A DNA stretch of 64,000 bases, from contig NC_015416.1 in assembly GCF_000204415.1 (NCBI RefSeq), forward strand, positions 2,170,001 through 2,234,000. The letters run 5' to 3'. How positions within the stretch are numbered: the stretch's first letter is position 1; each line of letters opens with the position of its first letter. Origin of the DNA: Methanothrix soehngenii GP6 (GTDB taxonomy: Archaea > Halobacteriota > Methanosarcinia > Methanotrichales > Methanotrichaceae). This document shows, one piece after another, positions 35,700 through 45,095 of this stretch. The notes beneath the pieces are model-generated. The model ran no database searches and was not told the origin of the DNA. It saw nothing but the letters and a program-made list of their open reading frames with translations. Both the position numbers and the translations under genes were made by a program.

Positions 35700-37348
35700 C
35701 CTGACCTCCCCAGAGTTTAGGCACACATGTGAAGTGCATCCAGGATTTCGCGCTGTTTCTTGGTGATCTCAGTTGTGATCTTCTCCCCATCCGGCAAGAT
35801 CATAATCTTGATCTTTTCAAGCTCCGTTAACAGTCCTTCCACGGAGTATCTTTTATTCAACTCTGCATCGATCATCAGTCTCGTAAGCTTCATTCTCAAA
35901 ATCAGAGCAATGAACGCAATGAAGAGATAACCCCTCAGACTGCTGTTGGTTCGTAGGTTTGCCGGCATCAACTCAATGTCGTTCTTCAACACATCGAACC
36001 CTTTCTCGACGACATCCTTGCTTCGATAAAGCGAAAGACACTCGATCCAAGAAAACTCGCCTCGATAAAGCAGAACAAACTTTCCCATTTTATTAATGGC
36101 CTGTGAGACTGCATTTTTCCTGAGTGCAACCTGAAACCTGCCATCGATTGCTTTCCATTCGATGTACTTGGCATCCCTTTTAGCCGTCGCCCTGAAAACC
36201 TCTCCAGGATTCATCCAATGTTTCAGGTTCTTGGACTTGAGCACTTCCATTAGATCATACAGTCGTTTATAGAATGTGCTCCTTTCCTGCTGCTCTCGTT
36301 TCTGATCGTAATACGCATATCCGCTCAGTTTGTTTTCTCCTACTTCGATGCTCACGGGCATCACAAACAGCGGTTCTTTTTCGTAGAGCTTCAGATGCTC
36401 GGGATCATCGATGCTGCTATGAATGGCGGATACTGCTTCTTTGACATTCTTGAGTGTACTTGTTGGCGGAATGATGAATGATAAATCCGCAGCCACCAGC
36501 TCTTCGATGTTATCGGTTGAGAAGAAACCTCGATCCATGATCATTGTATAATTTCGAACGCCTTGCGCCTTAATTTTCCGGACTGTATTCTTAAGCGTAG
36601 ATACGTCCGCGATGCTCCCAGGATAAAGATCGTACATCACCGGTATGCCTAGATCCATATCGACGATGAGAGACAAGTTGATCTGTGGCAGATCGAGACC
36701 ATCTCGATTATAACCGTATTCCAGGAGACTGATGCTCTGGGAGTAAGATGACAGAGACGTTATGTCATAGACCAGTGTGCTGCATGTCGATATCTGTTGG
36801 ATGAGTTTGCGAGAGAATTCCAGATTCGCAGTGCTTTCGCCGATACGGCTTAGCATTCGGGAAAGGCTCTGAGAAGATAAGGGTAGATCTGGGTGGTCTT
36901 CGGATATGGTCGTACCTTCGTACCAGCTCTGGATGTGGGTTAGGGCTCGAGGACGTGTAGCATAATTCATTGCCAGAGTCAGAATTGGCCAAACTTCCTT
37001 GCCAGGCAGAACACCAGATAGGATCTTTTCCAGCTCAAGGTCTTCGGCGATCTTTTTTAGCGGCACAAATTCGCCATGCGACAGAACTTTCTTCGGTACT
37101 TGGTCTTGGGAGCGGACCTTGACAGGAACTCCATTAACATTCTTGCCGAGGTACTTGCTCTTCTGGCGAATTTGCTTCTTTTCTTTGTCGTAATAGGGTG
37201 TAATCTCGTAGATGTATTCCTGGCCATTTATCTTTTTGATTCGGGTAAACGATTTCATATGCATATTTAGGCACATAATACTATTTATAGATTTCGGTCA
37301 TAGATAACGAAAATTACTTTAATATGCCTAATTTATGGGGAGTTTAGG
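35700..37348 (-). mobile_element. Inner insertion sequence, IS1634-like (IS4 superfamily)
   Basis: The left end CCTGACCTCCCCAGAGTTTA and right end (reverse complement CCTAAACTCCCCATAAATTA) continue into a shared GGCA, so the inverted repeats are about 24 bases. The six-base direct repeat TTCTAA flanks the element at 35694-35699 and 37349-37354. Its single gene is intact, and it inserted 24 bases past the stop codon of the outer transposase gene. The clean ends imply recent insertion. Confidence 0.85.
35717..37258 (-). CDS. IS1634-family transposase
   Basis: 513 residues from ATG 37258 (an in-frame ATG at 37276 would add six). DDE residues are visible in TLVYDITSLSSYSQS (first Asp), MIMDRGFFSTDNIEEL (second Asp) and KDVVEKGFDVLKND (Glu). 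The ending IKIMILPDGEKITTEITKKQ recurs as a scrap at 26059-26139. It is full length with no frameshift, so the element may be active. Confidence 0.88.
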   Translation of the reverse strand: MKSFTRIKKINGQEYIYEITPYYDKEKKQIRQKSKYLGKNVNGVPVKVRSQDQVPKKVLSHGEFVPLKKIAEDLELEKILSGVLPGKEVWPILTLAMNYATRPRALTHIQSWYEGTTISEDHPDLPLSSQSLSRMLSRIGESTANLEFSRKLIQQISTCSTLVYDITSLSSYSQSISLLEYGYNRDGLDLPQINLSLIVDMDLGIPVMYDLYPGSIADVSTLKNTVRKIKAQGVRNYTMIMDRGFFSTDNIEELVAADLSFIIPPTSTLKNVKEAVSAIHSSIDDPEHLKLYEKEPLFVMPVSIEVGENKLSGYAYYDQKREQQERSTFYKRLYDLMEVLKSKNLKHWMNPGEVFRATAKRDAKYIEWKAIDGRFQVALRKNAVSQAINKMGKFVLLYRGEFSWIECLSLYRSKDVVEKGFDVLKNDIELMPANLRTNSSLRGYLFIAFIALILRMKLTRLMIDAELNKRYSVEGLLTELEKIKIMILPDGEKITTEITKKQREILDALHMCA

Positions 37349-37552
37349 TTCTAAAACAATAGCGTTAGCTTAGTAATTTTTTTTAAAATACAAAATTATT
37401 TTATAAATTATTCTGATAAATTTGCTTTAATCAAACCAAATGGGCCGATTTGTGTAACCACATTAGCAATAATATCATAAATGAGACAATCTATCGCTGG
37501 TAAAAAACAAATTTCACTTGATTTCTAGATAGTGCCCCAAACTGGGGGTAGT

Positions 37553-39358
37553 TCACTCCACAGTCACGCACTTGGCCAGGTTTCTGGGCTTATCGATAGG
37601 CAGTCCCAGTTTATTGGCAGTATAATAGGCCAGGAGCTGCACTGCCACAGTACATAGCACTGCGGAGTAGATGGGCCTGGTCTCGGGAAGCTCTATCACC
37701 TTGCTTGCCACCTTGGCGATGTCAGGGTCCCCCTCCGTGGCCAGGGCGATGACCTCAGCCCCTCTGGCTCTGACCTCTTTGATATTGGACTGAATCTTCT
37801 TGCCGCAGGTGGCCAGGGCCACCACCGGAGTCTTCTCGGTGATCAGGGCCAAGGGCCCGTGCTTGAGCTCTCCGCCGGCATAACCCTCAGAGGGGATGTA
37901 GGCGATCTCCTTCATCTTCAAAGCGCCCTCCAGGGATATGGGATAGAGGTAGTCCCGGCCTATGAAAAAGTAGCAGCTTGCCCCTGCAAACATCTCGGCG
38001 ATCTTCCTGATCTCCTCTCTTTTCTCCAGGACCCTCTGTACCAGGCCTGGCAGCTTGGTGAGCTCGATTAACATCTTTCTCGCCTGATCTGGGGTCAGAT
38101 GGCCTCGAGCACGACCCAAGCGGATGGCAAGGAGGATGACGGCCACCATCTGAGAGGTGAAGGTCTTGGTGGCGGCAACGCCGATCTCCGGTCCGCAGCG
38201 GGTGAATATGGTCCCGTCCACAAGCTCCGTCACCGTCGAGCCTACGACATTGGTTATGGCCAGGCTCCGCCCGCCACAGGTCTTGGCCTTCTTCAAGGCA
38301 AGAAGGGTATCAGCGGTCTCACCGGACTGGGTGATGCCTACTAGCAGCGTTCTGGGTCGCAATTGCAGACTGAGGAACTCCGAGGCCACCTCCACATCCA
38401 CCGGCAGGCCGGCAGCGCGAACGAAGAGGTTTCTGGCCAGCATACCGGCGTGGTATGAGGTGCCGCAGGCGATGATGGTCACCCTCTCCAGCGACATTAT
38501 CTCTTCCTCGCTTATGCCCAAGGAAAGCCTCACATCCCCATCTATTTCTGATATCCTGCCGGCGATGGTCTCCCTGATGGCTCTGGGCTGCTCATGAATC
38601 TCCTTGAGCATGAAATGAGGATAGCCGCCCTTCTCAGCCGCATCCGTATCCCAGGTTATGCGCTCGACCTCCGACTCCAAAGGCGCGCCGCTGCAATCCA
38701 TAACCTCTATCCTGTCCGCATAGATACGGGCAATATTGCCGTCCTTCAGGCGGATGATGTCTTTTGTATAAGGAAGAAGGGCGGGTACATCGGATGCCAC
38801 AAAAACGGAAGAGCTGCCTTTGCCTATAACCAGGGGACTCTCATATCTCGCGCAGACGATGTAAGGCGAGCTGGCGGCCATCACTGCTATGGCATAGGAG
38901 CCCTCCACCTTCTCCAGGGCTTTTAAGGTGGCTGCACATAGATCCCCCTTATAGTAAAAGTGGATGAGATGAGCCAGCACCTCGCTATCCGTCTCGGACT
39001 GGAACTCATATCCCATCTCGGTGAGGAGCTCTCTCAGATCCAGGTAGTTCTCAATGATCCCGTTATGGACTATAGCGATCTCCCCGGATGTGTGGGGATG
39101 GGCGTTTATGTCGCTGGGCCGGCCGTGAGTAGCCCAGCGGGTATGGCCTATGCCCATGCCCTCTCCCGGGCTTCCCATGCTCTTATAGGTCTTCTCCAGG
39201 TCCACTATCCGCCCGGATGACTTCAGCACCTCGACTGACCCCTGAGATATAACAGCCACTCCCGCAGAGTCGTAACCTCTGTACTCCAGCCTCTTCAGGG
39301 TATCAAATAATATGGGTCCAGCCTTATCATCCCCGATATACGCCACAATGCCGCACAT
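37553..39358 (-). CDS. glmS: Glutamine-fructose-6-phosphate aminotransferase
   Basis: 601 residues, full length. The N-terminal glutaminase starts with MCGIVAYIGDDKAG, with Cys2 as nucleophile after Met removal, and has GIGHTRWATHGRPSDINAHP. Two SIS domains follow (IACGTSYHAGMLARN; TQSGETADTLLALKKA). It ends KPRNLAKCVTVE, as the family does. It makes glucosamine-6-phosphate, the precursor for the UDP-GlcNAc used throughout this locus. It overlaps the GlmU-like gene by one base. No GlmM mutase is in the window. Confidence 0.96.
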   Translation of the reverse strand: MCGIVAYIGDDKAGPILFDTLKRLEYRGYDSAGVAVISQGSVEVLKSSGRIVDLEKTYKSMGSPGEGMGIGHTRWATHGRPSDINAHPHTSGEIAIVHNGIIENYLDLRELLTEMGYEFQSETDSEVLAHLIHFYYKGDLCAATLKALEKVEGSYAIAVMAASSPYIVCARYESPLVIGKGSSSVFVASDVPALLPYTKDIIRLKDGNIARIYADRIEVMDCSGAPLESEVERITWDTDAAEKGGYPHFMLKEIHEQPRAIRETIAGRISEIDGDVRLSLGISEEEIMSLERVTIIACGTSYHAGMLARNLFVRAAGLPVDVEVASEFLSLQLRPRTLLVGITQSGETADTLLALKKAKTCGGRSLAITNVVGSTVTELVDGTIFTRCGPEIGVAATKTFTSQMVAVILLAIRLGRARGHLTPDQARKMLIELTKLPGLVQRVLEKREEIRKIAEMFAGASCYFFIGRDYLYPISLEGALKMKEIAYIPSEGYAGGELKHGPLALITEKTPVVALATCGKKIQSNIKEVRARGAEVIALATEGDPDIAKVASKVIELPETRPIYSAVLCTVAVQLLAYYTANKLGLPIDKPRNLAKCVTVE

Positions 39359-40566
39359 TAACAGATCACCCTGCTATCCCTATTGATCGTGCCGCGGATT
39401 GCCGCCCCAGAGCTTATGCTCGCCTTTGTGCCCACCACCGTACCCGGGCTTGCCAGGACCCTGGCTCCGACGGATACGTCGTCGGCAAGGATGGCGCCGA
39501 ACTCCGCTCTCTGGAAGACCCCTTCAATCTCCACCACGCAAGAACCTGTCTCAACCACCACCTGATCGCGGAGAGTGCAGCTTGCTCCGATTACCGAGTC
39601 GGAGATTATGCATCCCGATCCGATCCTGGCGTCATTCATCAATATGCTGTTTCTGACCTCGGAGTGCGGGCCGATTCGGGCTGAGTCGCCGACAGAAGTG
39701 GAGGGGAGGATGACGGCATTGGGGCCAATATCGCAGTCCTCTCCTATGGAGACCGGACCGACCAGATAGGAGCCTGAACGAACAATGCTTCCCTCGCCCA
39801 AATGGACTGGACCCTTGATCATCGCTCCTTCCTCCACATCGCCCATGATCTTTGGCTCATCCATTCCTAAAGCCAGGCTGTTGGCGTTGAGAAGATCCCA
39901 GGCAAATATGGCGTCCGCCCAAATCCCTTTGGTTATGAGGGGAACGATCTGGGTTCCTTCTTTGATCATCTGCATGATGGTCTCAGGAAGCTCATAGGAG
40001 CCCCGCTCCGATATGGGAGCCTGTTTGAGGGCGTCAAAGACATCGGGGGTGAATTTATAGGAGCCTGTATTCAAAATCCCCGAGCAAGGCCGCCCTGGTT
40101 TCTCTATTATCTCCGTTACCAATCCGTTGTCAACGATCAGGACTCCATAGTCGCCGGTATGGCGGCGGAGGGCAGCCAGGATCACATTATCTCCCTTCGC
40201 CGAGACGAGCTCGTTCACTGCCCTTTTATCTATGAGGTTGTCTCCATTTACCACCAGGAACTCCTCGTCCACATACTGCTCGGCCTTGAGCAGGGCATGA
40301 GCAGTTCCCAAGAGCTCATTCTGCTCGATGTAGGTGATGGCAACATCAAAGTCTATGCCATCCTCAAAGTAGTCCATCACCCTCTCTTTCTGGTATCCGA
40401 CCACCACATAAATGTCCTCGATTCCGTTTGCAGCCAGAGCGCGAATGACGTACTCCATAAAAGGCCGGTTGCCCACGGGAAGCATGACCTTGGATCGGGT
40501 CTGGGTAAGCGGTCTGCATCTGCGGCCTTCTCCTGCCGCCAATATCACTCCCTTCAAATCTATCAC
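39358..40566 (-). CDS. GlmU-like sugar-1-phosphate nucleotidylyltransferase/acetyltransferase (second copy)
   Basis: 402 residues with the same two-domain layout as the protein at 26918: LKGVILAAGEGRRCRPLTQT at the start, and a left-handed beta-helix (LGEGSIVRSGSYLVGPVSIG) at the end. It is directly upstream of glmS in the same operon, so conversion of glucosamine-1-phosphate to UDP-GlcNAc fits this copy best. The other copy may have a different sugar preference. Archaeal members are often mis-named as glucose-1-phosphate thymidylyltransferases. Confidence 0.88.
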   Translation of the reverse strand: MIDLKGVILAAGEGRRCRPLTQTRSKVMLPVGNRPFMEYVIRALAANGIEDIYVVVGYQKERVMDYFEDGIDFDVAITYIEQNELLGTAHALLKAEQYVDEEFLVVNGDNLIDKRAVNELVSAKGDNVILAALRRHTGDYGVLIVDNGLVTEIIEKPGRPCSGILNTGSYKFTPDVFDALKQAPISERGSYELPETIMQMIKEGTQIVPLITKGIWADAIFAWDLLNANSLALGMDEPKIMGDVEEGAMIKGPVHLGEGSIVRSGSYLVGPVSIGEDCDIGPNAVILPSTSVGDSARIGPHSEVRNSILMNDARIGSGCIISDSVIGASCTLRDQVVVETGSCVVEIEGVFQRAEFGAILADDVSVGARVLASPGTVVGTKASISSGAAIRGTINRDSRVIC

Positions 40567-40777
40567 AGCCAGAATGCTAAATGGATACGCTCATATCTTG
40601 CTCTAGATCTTTTCGGTCAATTGTACTTAAAAAATATGAATAGATCATAATGAAAAGCAGTAGGAAGGCCCAGGCTTTTATAGAAGCCCTGACAAAGTCG
40701 TCCGGCAAGATGATAATGCCGCCTGAATGGATCGATATCCTGCAGATAAAGGCAAACCGGCATGATGAAGGCAAAAT

Positions 40778-41902
40778 ATGAATATACTGGTAATACCCAC
40801 CACCGACTGGATCAGGCATCCCGTTCCCAACCGTCTGAACTTCATCTTCGATACATTGGCTGAAGAGCATGAGGTATATGTGCTGCACTTCGGCCTGAAG
40901 AGGTTTAGCAATTTGAGAGAGCGAGAGACGAAATGCCAGCTATTGAAAGCAAGCTGGATAGAGACCCAGGATCCATCCCTCTATTATATCCTGAACTTCC
41001 CCTACCATATCTGGAAGATCAGAAGGATTGTGAAAGAAAAGAAGATCGATGTCATTCTTTCCACCAATATCCTCCCCTCTTTTGCCGCCAACTTCTCCCG
41101 AACGCCAATCGTATTCGACTATCTGGATCACCTGGAGGAGTCTGCATCGATCTACTATCCCGGCTCAGCTTTAGGAGAGATAGTCAAGTATGTGGTGAGC
41201 TTCATCACCAAATTCAATCTCCGCCATGCCCGCTCTGTCATAACCGTCACCAAAGAGCTGAAGGAGTATCTCCTGGGGGTGGGAGTAAAAGATGTAGCTG
41301 TGATACCCAACGGCGTGGACACCAGAGTCCTCCGACCGCTTCCCATGTCAGAGGCCAAGAGCTCTCTGGGCCTTGGGGGCACAGTCCTGGGATATGTCGG
41401 CTCTCTGGAGCACTGGGTGGACCTGGAGACGGTGATCGAGGCTTTGCCGCGCCTGGATGCTACCCTTCTGGTGGTGGGGCCAGGGCTCTTTACCGATTAT
41501 GGGGATGGGATAAAGAGGATGGCAGAGGATCTAGGGGTGGCGGAAAGGGTGGTCTGTACCGGAGCGGTGCCATATAATGAGCTTTCCAGGTACATCAGCG
41601 CCATGGACATCGGCCTGAATCCCCTCAAGATGATGAAGAAGAACGAGTATGCTGCCGGGGGGAAGGTCTTCAATTACCTGGCCTGCGGCCGGCCGGTGCT
41701 GTCCAGCCGGATGATATCATTGGAAAAGCTGCTTGGGGATGAGATATACTATTTTGATGATGTGGAGAGCTTTATAGCTCAGGTGAATAGCATTCTGTCG
41801 GTGGAGCCGACCACAAAGAGATTCCGGTCTCTGGCAGAGCGGTATGACTGGAGGGCCATTTCGAAAGATTATCAGAAGGTCTTGCTTGAAGCTGCTGATT
41901 GA
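40778..41902 (+). CDS. Glycosyltransferase family 4
   Basis: 374 residues, GT-B fold. Donor-site features are VAVIPNGVDTRVLRPLP, LGYVGSLEHWVDLETVIEAL and PLKMMKKNEYAAGGKVFNYL, with the acidic EYxxxxK pattern. It is the first of three rightward glycosyltransferase genes. The sugar and acceptor are not deducible. Confidence 0.88.
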   Translation: MNILVIPTTDWIRHPVPNRLNFIFDTLAEEHEVYVLHFGLKRFSNLRERETKCQLLKASWIETQDPSLYYILNFPYHIWKIRRIVKEKKIDVILSTNILPSFAANFSRTPIVFDYLDHLEESASIYYPGSALGEIVKYVVSFITKFNLRHARSVITVTKELKEYLLGVGVKDVAVIPNGVDTRVLRPLPMSEAKSSLGLGGTVLGYVGSLEHWVDLETVIEALPRLDATLLVVGPGLFTDYGDGIKRMAEDLGVAERVVCTGAVPYNELSRYISAMDIGLNPLKMMKKNEYAAGGKVFNYLACGRPVLSSRMISLEKLLGDEIYYFDDVESFIAQVNSILSVEPTTKRFRSLAERYDWRAISKDYQKVLLEAAD

Positions 41903-41937
41903 TGCGACTAAAATAACACTGTGATGGATAATATAGA

Positions 41938-42906
41938 ATGAATATAGCATTTGTATATTACCCACGCTCCTCATTCGTAAAGCAGGACTGTTCATCCCTG
42001 TCCGGGCATTTCCTGGTCGAAAGGCTGGGCTACAGCGGCGCCGGCGACATCCTCAAAATGATGAGGCCGATCTGGCAATCAGATCTCACATTCTCCTGGT
42101 TTGCCTCCGGACATTCTTTCGCTGCCGTGCTGCTCTCCAAGCTATTGAGAAAGAGATCAGCGGTCGTCGTAGGGGGCTACGATGTGGCCTTTGAGCCGGA
42201 TATAAGCTATGGCCAGTATACTTTAGGCAGACTCAAGAGAGTGTATTCTGACTTTGTTCTGGGAAATGCGGATATTGTCCTTCCTGTATCTGAATTCACC
42301 AAGTCGGAGGTCCTGGCCAGAGCTAAACCGAAAAGAGTTCAGGTTCTCTATCCGGGGATCGATTTGGACAGATTCCAGCCCGGTGGGGAGAAAAAGGATC
42401 TGGTGATGACGGTGGCCTCCGGTTCGGGTCGCATAATAAAGCTTAAAGGACTGGATGCGTTTATCGGGGCCGCTGCTCTGCTTCCCGAGATCCGATTTCT
42501 GATTGTGGGACTATCCGACCAGGACCGAGGAGAGCTGCAATCCAGATCTACGGAAAACGTTTCGCTTTTCGGATATGTATCTAGGGAAGAATTGTTGGCT
42601 TTTTATCAAGAGGCCAGGGTCTACTGCCAGCTCTCTTATCGGGAGTCCTTTGGAATGGCTCTGGCTGAGGCCATGGCCTGCGGATGCGTGCCGGTGGTGA
42701 CAGAGAGAGGAGCCATCCCTGAGGTTGTGGGAGACGCTGGCTATTATGTTCCATACGGCAGTGCTAAGGCCACGGCTGAGGCAATAGAGAAGGCTTTATG
42801 CTCAAAAAAGGGGATAGGCTCGAGAAAACGGGTGGAAGAGAGGTTCAGCTTGAGGAGAAGAGAGGAGGCATTGCAGTCTCTGCTGAAGAGCCTGATGAAT
42901 AGCTAA
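41938..42906 (+). CDS. Glycosyltransferase family 4
   Basis: 322 residues. VLYPGIDLDRFQP and RVYCQLSYRESFGMALAEAM, then ACGCVPVVTERGAIPEVVG, are standard GT4 donor-binding segments (E-x7-E type). It is clearly paralogous to the next gene (for example VVVGGYDVAFEPDISYG against VVVGGFDVACIPEINYG), so the pair arose by duplication. No signal peptide is visible; it probably acts on the inner membrane face. Confidence 0.87.
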   Translation: MNIAFVYYPRSSFVKQDCSSLSGHFLVERLGYSGAGDILKMMRPIWQSDLTFSWFASGHSFAAVLLSKLLRKRSAVVVGGYDVAFEPDISYGQYTLGRLKRVYSDFVLGNADIVLPVSEFTKSEVLARAKPKRVQVLYPGIDLDRFQPGGEKKDLVMTVASGSGRIIKLKGLDAFIGAAALLPEIRFLIVGLSDQDRGELQSRSTENVSLFGYVSREELLAFYQEARVYCQLSYRESFGMALAEAMACGCVPVVTERGAIPEVVGDAGYYVPYGSAKATAEAIEKALCSKKGIGSRKRVEERFSLRRREEALQSLLKSLMNS

Positions 42907-43007
42907 TTTTGTAGATTCTATCAGGAACTATCTTATAATAGAAAAGCAAAACGATTGATGGCAGCAGTATGGACCGATCCAATCATACTGCAACGAAGGG
43001 GAGGCAA

Positions 43008-43994
43008 ATGAAGATCGTCCTTGTTTACTACGGCTACTTTTCTTCCTTCATCCAAAAAGATCTCGATATGCTCTCCCGCCATTATGATGTGGAGGTGGTC
43101 AGCTTATCTTCCCTTGGCGATGCAGTGAAATTGGCAGGGGCGATGATAAGATGCCGCATGGCCTTGATATGGTTTGCTGGAGGCCATGCAGCAGCCACAG
43201 TCCTCCTTTCAAAGATTCTGAGAAAAAAGACCATCATCGTGGTTGGCGGCTTCGATGTTGCATGCATCCCGGAGATAAACTACGGCCGTTTCGCTCAGGG
43301 CAGGTTGAAGAGCATCCTCACCAAAATTGCCCTAAAGTACGCGGACAGGGTGCTGGTGGTCGATCCATCCCTAAAGGATGATGCCATAAAAAATGCCGGG
43401 ATCAACGGCCATAATATAGACTATCTTCCTTCAGGTTTTTCAGATACTGAATTTTATCCTAAAGAAGAAAAGGAGCCCTTGGCGCTGACCGTTGCCATGG
43501 GAGAGGGCTGGGACCGGGTCGTAATAAAGGGGCTCGATGTTTTTGTACAATCAGCAAAATATCTTCCGGAGGCTGGCTTCAAGGTGGTGGGGATCACAGG
43601 TGATGCCTTATCAAGGTTAAAGGAGATTGCTCCGGATAATGTGGAATTCACGGGGTTTGTCACCCATGATGATCTCATTGAGTCCTACCAGAGGGCCAGG
43701 GTCTTCTGCCAATTATCCATGAGGGAAGGGCTGCCCAATGCACTGTGCGAGGCGATGCTCTGCGAGTGCATTCCTGTGGGCACAGATCGCAACGGCATTC
43801 CCAGAGCAATTGGAGATACTGGCTTTATTGTGCCCTATGGTGATCCACGAGCTGCGGCGGAGGCCATCAAAAAAGCCCTGGCGGATCGGAGCAATAGGGG
43901 CAAAAAAGCCAGAGAACGGATAATTGAGCTATTTCCAGAGAAGAGAAGAGAGGATGGGTTGATAAAGACGATAAATGAGCTGGCTGAAGGCTGA
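43008..43994 (+). CDS. Glycosyltransferase family 4 (duplicate of the preceding gene)
   Basis: 328 residues from ATG 43008, which has GGGGAGG just upstream; an in-frame ATG at 42969 lacks such a site. It contains IIVVGGFDVACIPEINYG, RVFCQLSMREGLPNALCEAM and LCECIPVGTDRNGIPRAIGD. It is homologous along its length to the gene at 41938. Confidence 0.87.
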   Translation: MKIVLVYYGYFSSFIQKDLDMLSRHYDVEVVSLSSLGDAVKLAGAMIRCRMALIWFAGGHAAATVLLSKILRKKTIIVVGGFDVACIPEINYGRFAQGRLKSILTKIALKYADRVLVVDPSLKDDAIKNAGINGHNIDYLPSGFSDTEFYPKEEKEPLALTVAMGEGWDRVVIKGLDVFVQSAKYLPEAGFKVVGITGDALSRLKEIAPDNVEFTGFVTHDDLIESYQRARVFCQLSMREGLPNALCEAMLCECIPVGTDRNGIPRAIGDTGFIVPYGDPRAAAEAIKKALADRSNRGKKARERIIELFPEKRREDGLIKTINELAEG

Positions 43995-44042
43995 AATTGG
44001 CTGAAGAGCATTGAATTATATATGATGGCTGAGCCTCTAATC

Positions 44043-45095
44043 TCATCTCCTGCCCTCTCTTGGATCGATGAATGCAGCCAGCCACTCCAGATCCGTCCTC
44101 AGCAGGCCGCATAAGATCCCCAAAATGGCTTTTGCCTTGATAGAGGGAAGATTATCCTCCTTGATGGCCTTTAGGAGAGATTCCCGGGCATCAGACCATT
44201 TGCCTTCTCTCAAGTACGCTCTTCCCAGATAATAATCGATCTCCCTCGTCTTCCGATCCATTCTGGCAGCAATATCATTGTCCTCATGGGCAAGAGATGC
44301 CTTGACATCTGCAGGAAGGCTTTTATAGAATTCTGTGAAGTAGAGCCCGGCCCGGACCATCGAGCTTTTCATGGTTGACGATATCTGGCGATCATGCCTT
44401 CGGTAGCAGCCCAAAACGGCATCTATGGGCAAGAAATCTCCTATGAGGCCAAGCTCCAGCCATGTCGATCCATCCACGAAAGGAAGTCCTTGGGGCTGCT
44501 TGAATCCTCCAATCGACTGCAATGCAACCTTTTTGCAGACAATGGTGCAGGAATGCATGGGATTTTCGATGAGCAGATTACCCAACTGCTCTTCCCTGGA
44601 CAGACCCATAAAGCGCTCCATATCATTGGGAAGGACGGCAAGAAGATCGCCCTTTTCGTCCATCACCTCTGCCCTCCCCCAGCTCAAGACGGCATCACTG
44701 CCCCTCATGGCATCGATCTGGATCTCCAGCTTATCAGAAGGCCAAAAGTCATCCCCCTCAAGAACGGCTATGTACTCGCCCTTTGAGATCTGAAGGGCTA
44801 AATTGTAGCTCTCGCCAAGCCTAAGAATGCCCTTATTATCTTGACGAATATATTTGATTCTATCATCTTTAAACTTGGAGACTATCTTGGCAGTCCTATC
44901 GGTGGACCCATCGTCGATCACTATCTGCTCCCAGTTGGCATAGCTCTGGGCGAGGACGCTCTCCAGGCACTCTGAGATGAAATTTTCATGGTTGTATGTA
45001 GGAGTAATTATTGAAACCAAAGGATCGAGGGCCATAGATATTTCCTGCAAGCAGCCTAATTGTTGGTCGATTGGCTTTGTCATTCTTTTAATCAC
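44043..45095 (-). CDS. Glycosyltransferase family 2
   Basis: 350 residues from GTG 45095, overlapping the flippase stop by four bases (GTGA); an internal ATG at 45035 is an alternative. GT-A fold: SIITPTYNHENFISECLESV, QIVIDDGSTDRTAKIV, and AVLEGDDFWPSDKLEIQ with the DxD-like EGDD. The C-terminal 80 residues are helical with a TPR-like look (YYLGRAYLREGKWSDARESL). It is linked to the flippase, so it likely acts on the same lipid-linked glycan. Confidence 0.88.
   Translation of the reverse strand: MIKRMTKPIDQQLGCLQEISMALDPLVSIITPTYNHENFISECLESVLAQSYANWEQIVIDDGSTDRTAKIVSKFKDDRIKYIRQDNKGILRLGESYNLALQISKGEYIAVLEGDDFWPSDKLEIQIDAMRGSDAVLSWGRAEVMDEKGDLLAVLPNDMERFMGLSREEQLGNLLIENPMHSCTIVCKKVALQSIGGFKQPQGLPFVDGSTWLELGLIGDFLPIDAVLGCYRRHDRQISSTMKSSMVRAGLYFTEFYKSLPADVKASLAHEDNDIAARMDRKTREIDYYLGRAYLREGKWSDARESLLKAIKEDNLPSIKAKAILGILCGLLRTDLEWLAAFIDPREGRR

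Larger units (their letters stand above)
34267..37536 (+). mobile_element. Outer insertion sequence (DDE type), interrupted by a second IS
   Basis: The left end GGCACAATCT and right end (reverse complement GGCACTATCT) are imperfect inverted repeats of about 24 bases. They are flanked by the identical eight-base duplication CCAAACTG at 34259-34266 and 37537-37544. One transposase gene (34359-35669) is inside. With the inner element and its duplication removed the element is about 1.6 kb. It lies between the convergent glycosyltransferase and glmS genes and does not break either. Confidence 0.8.
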
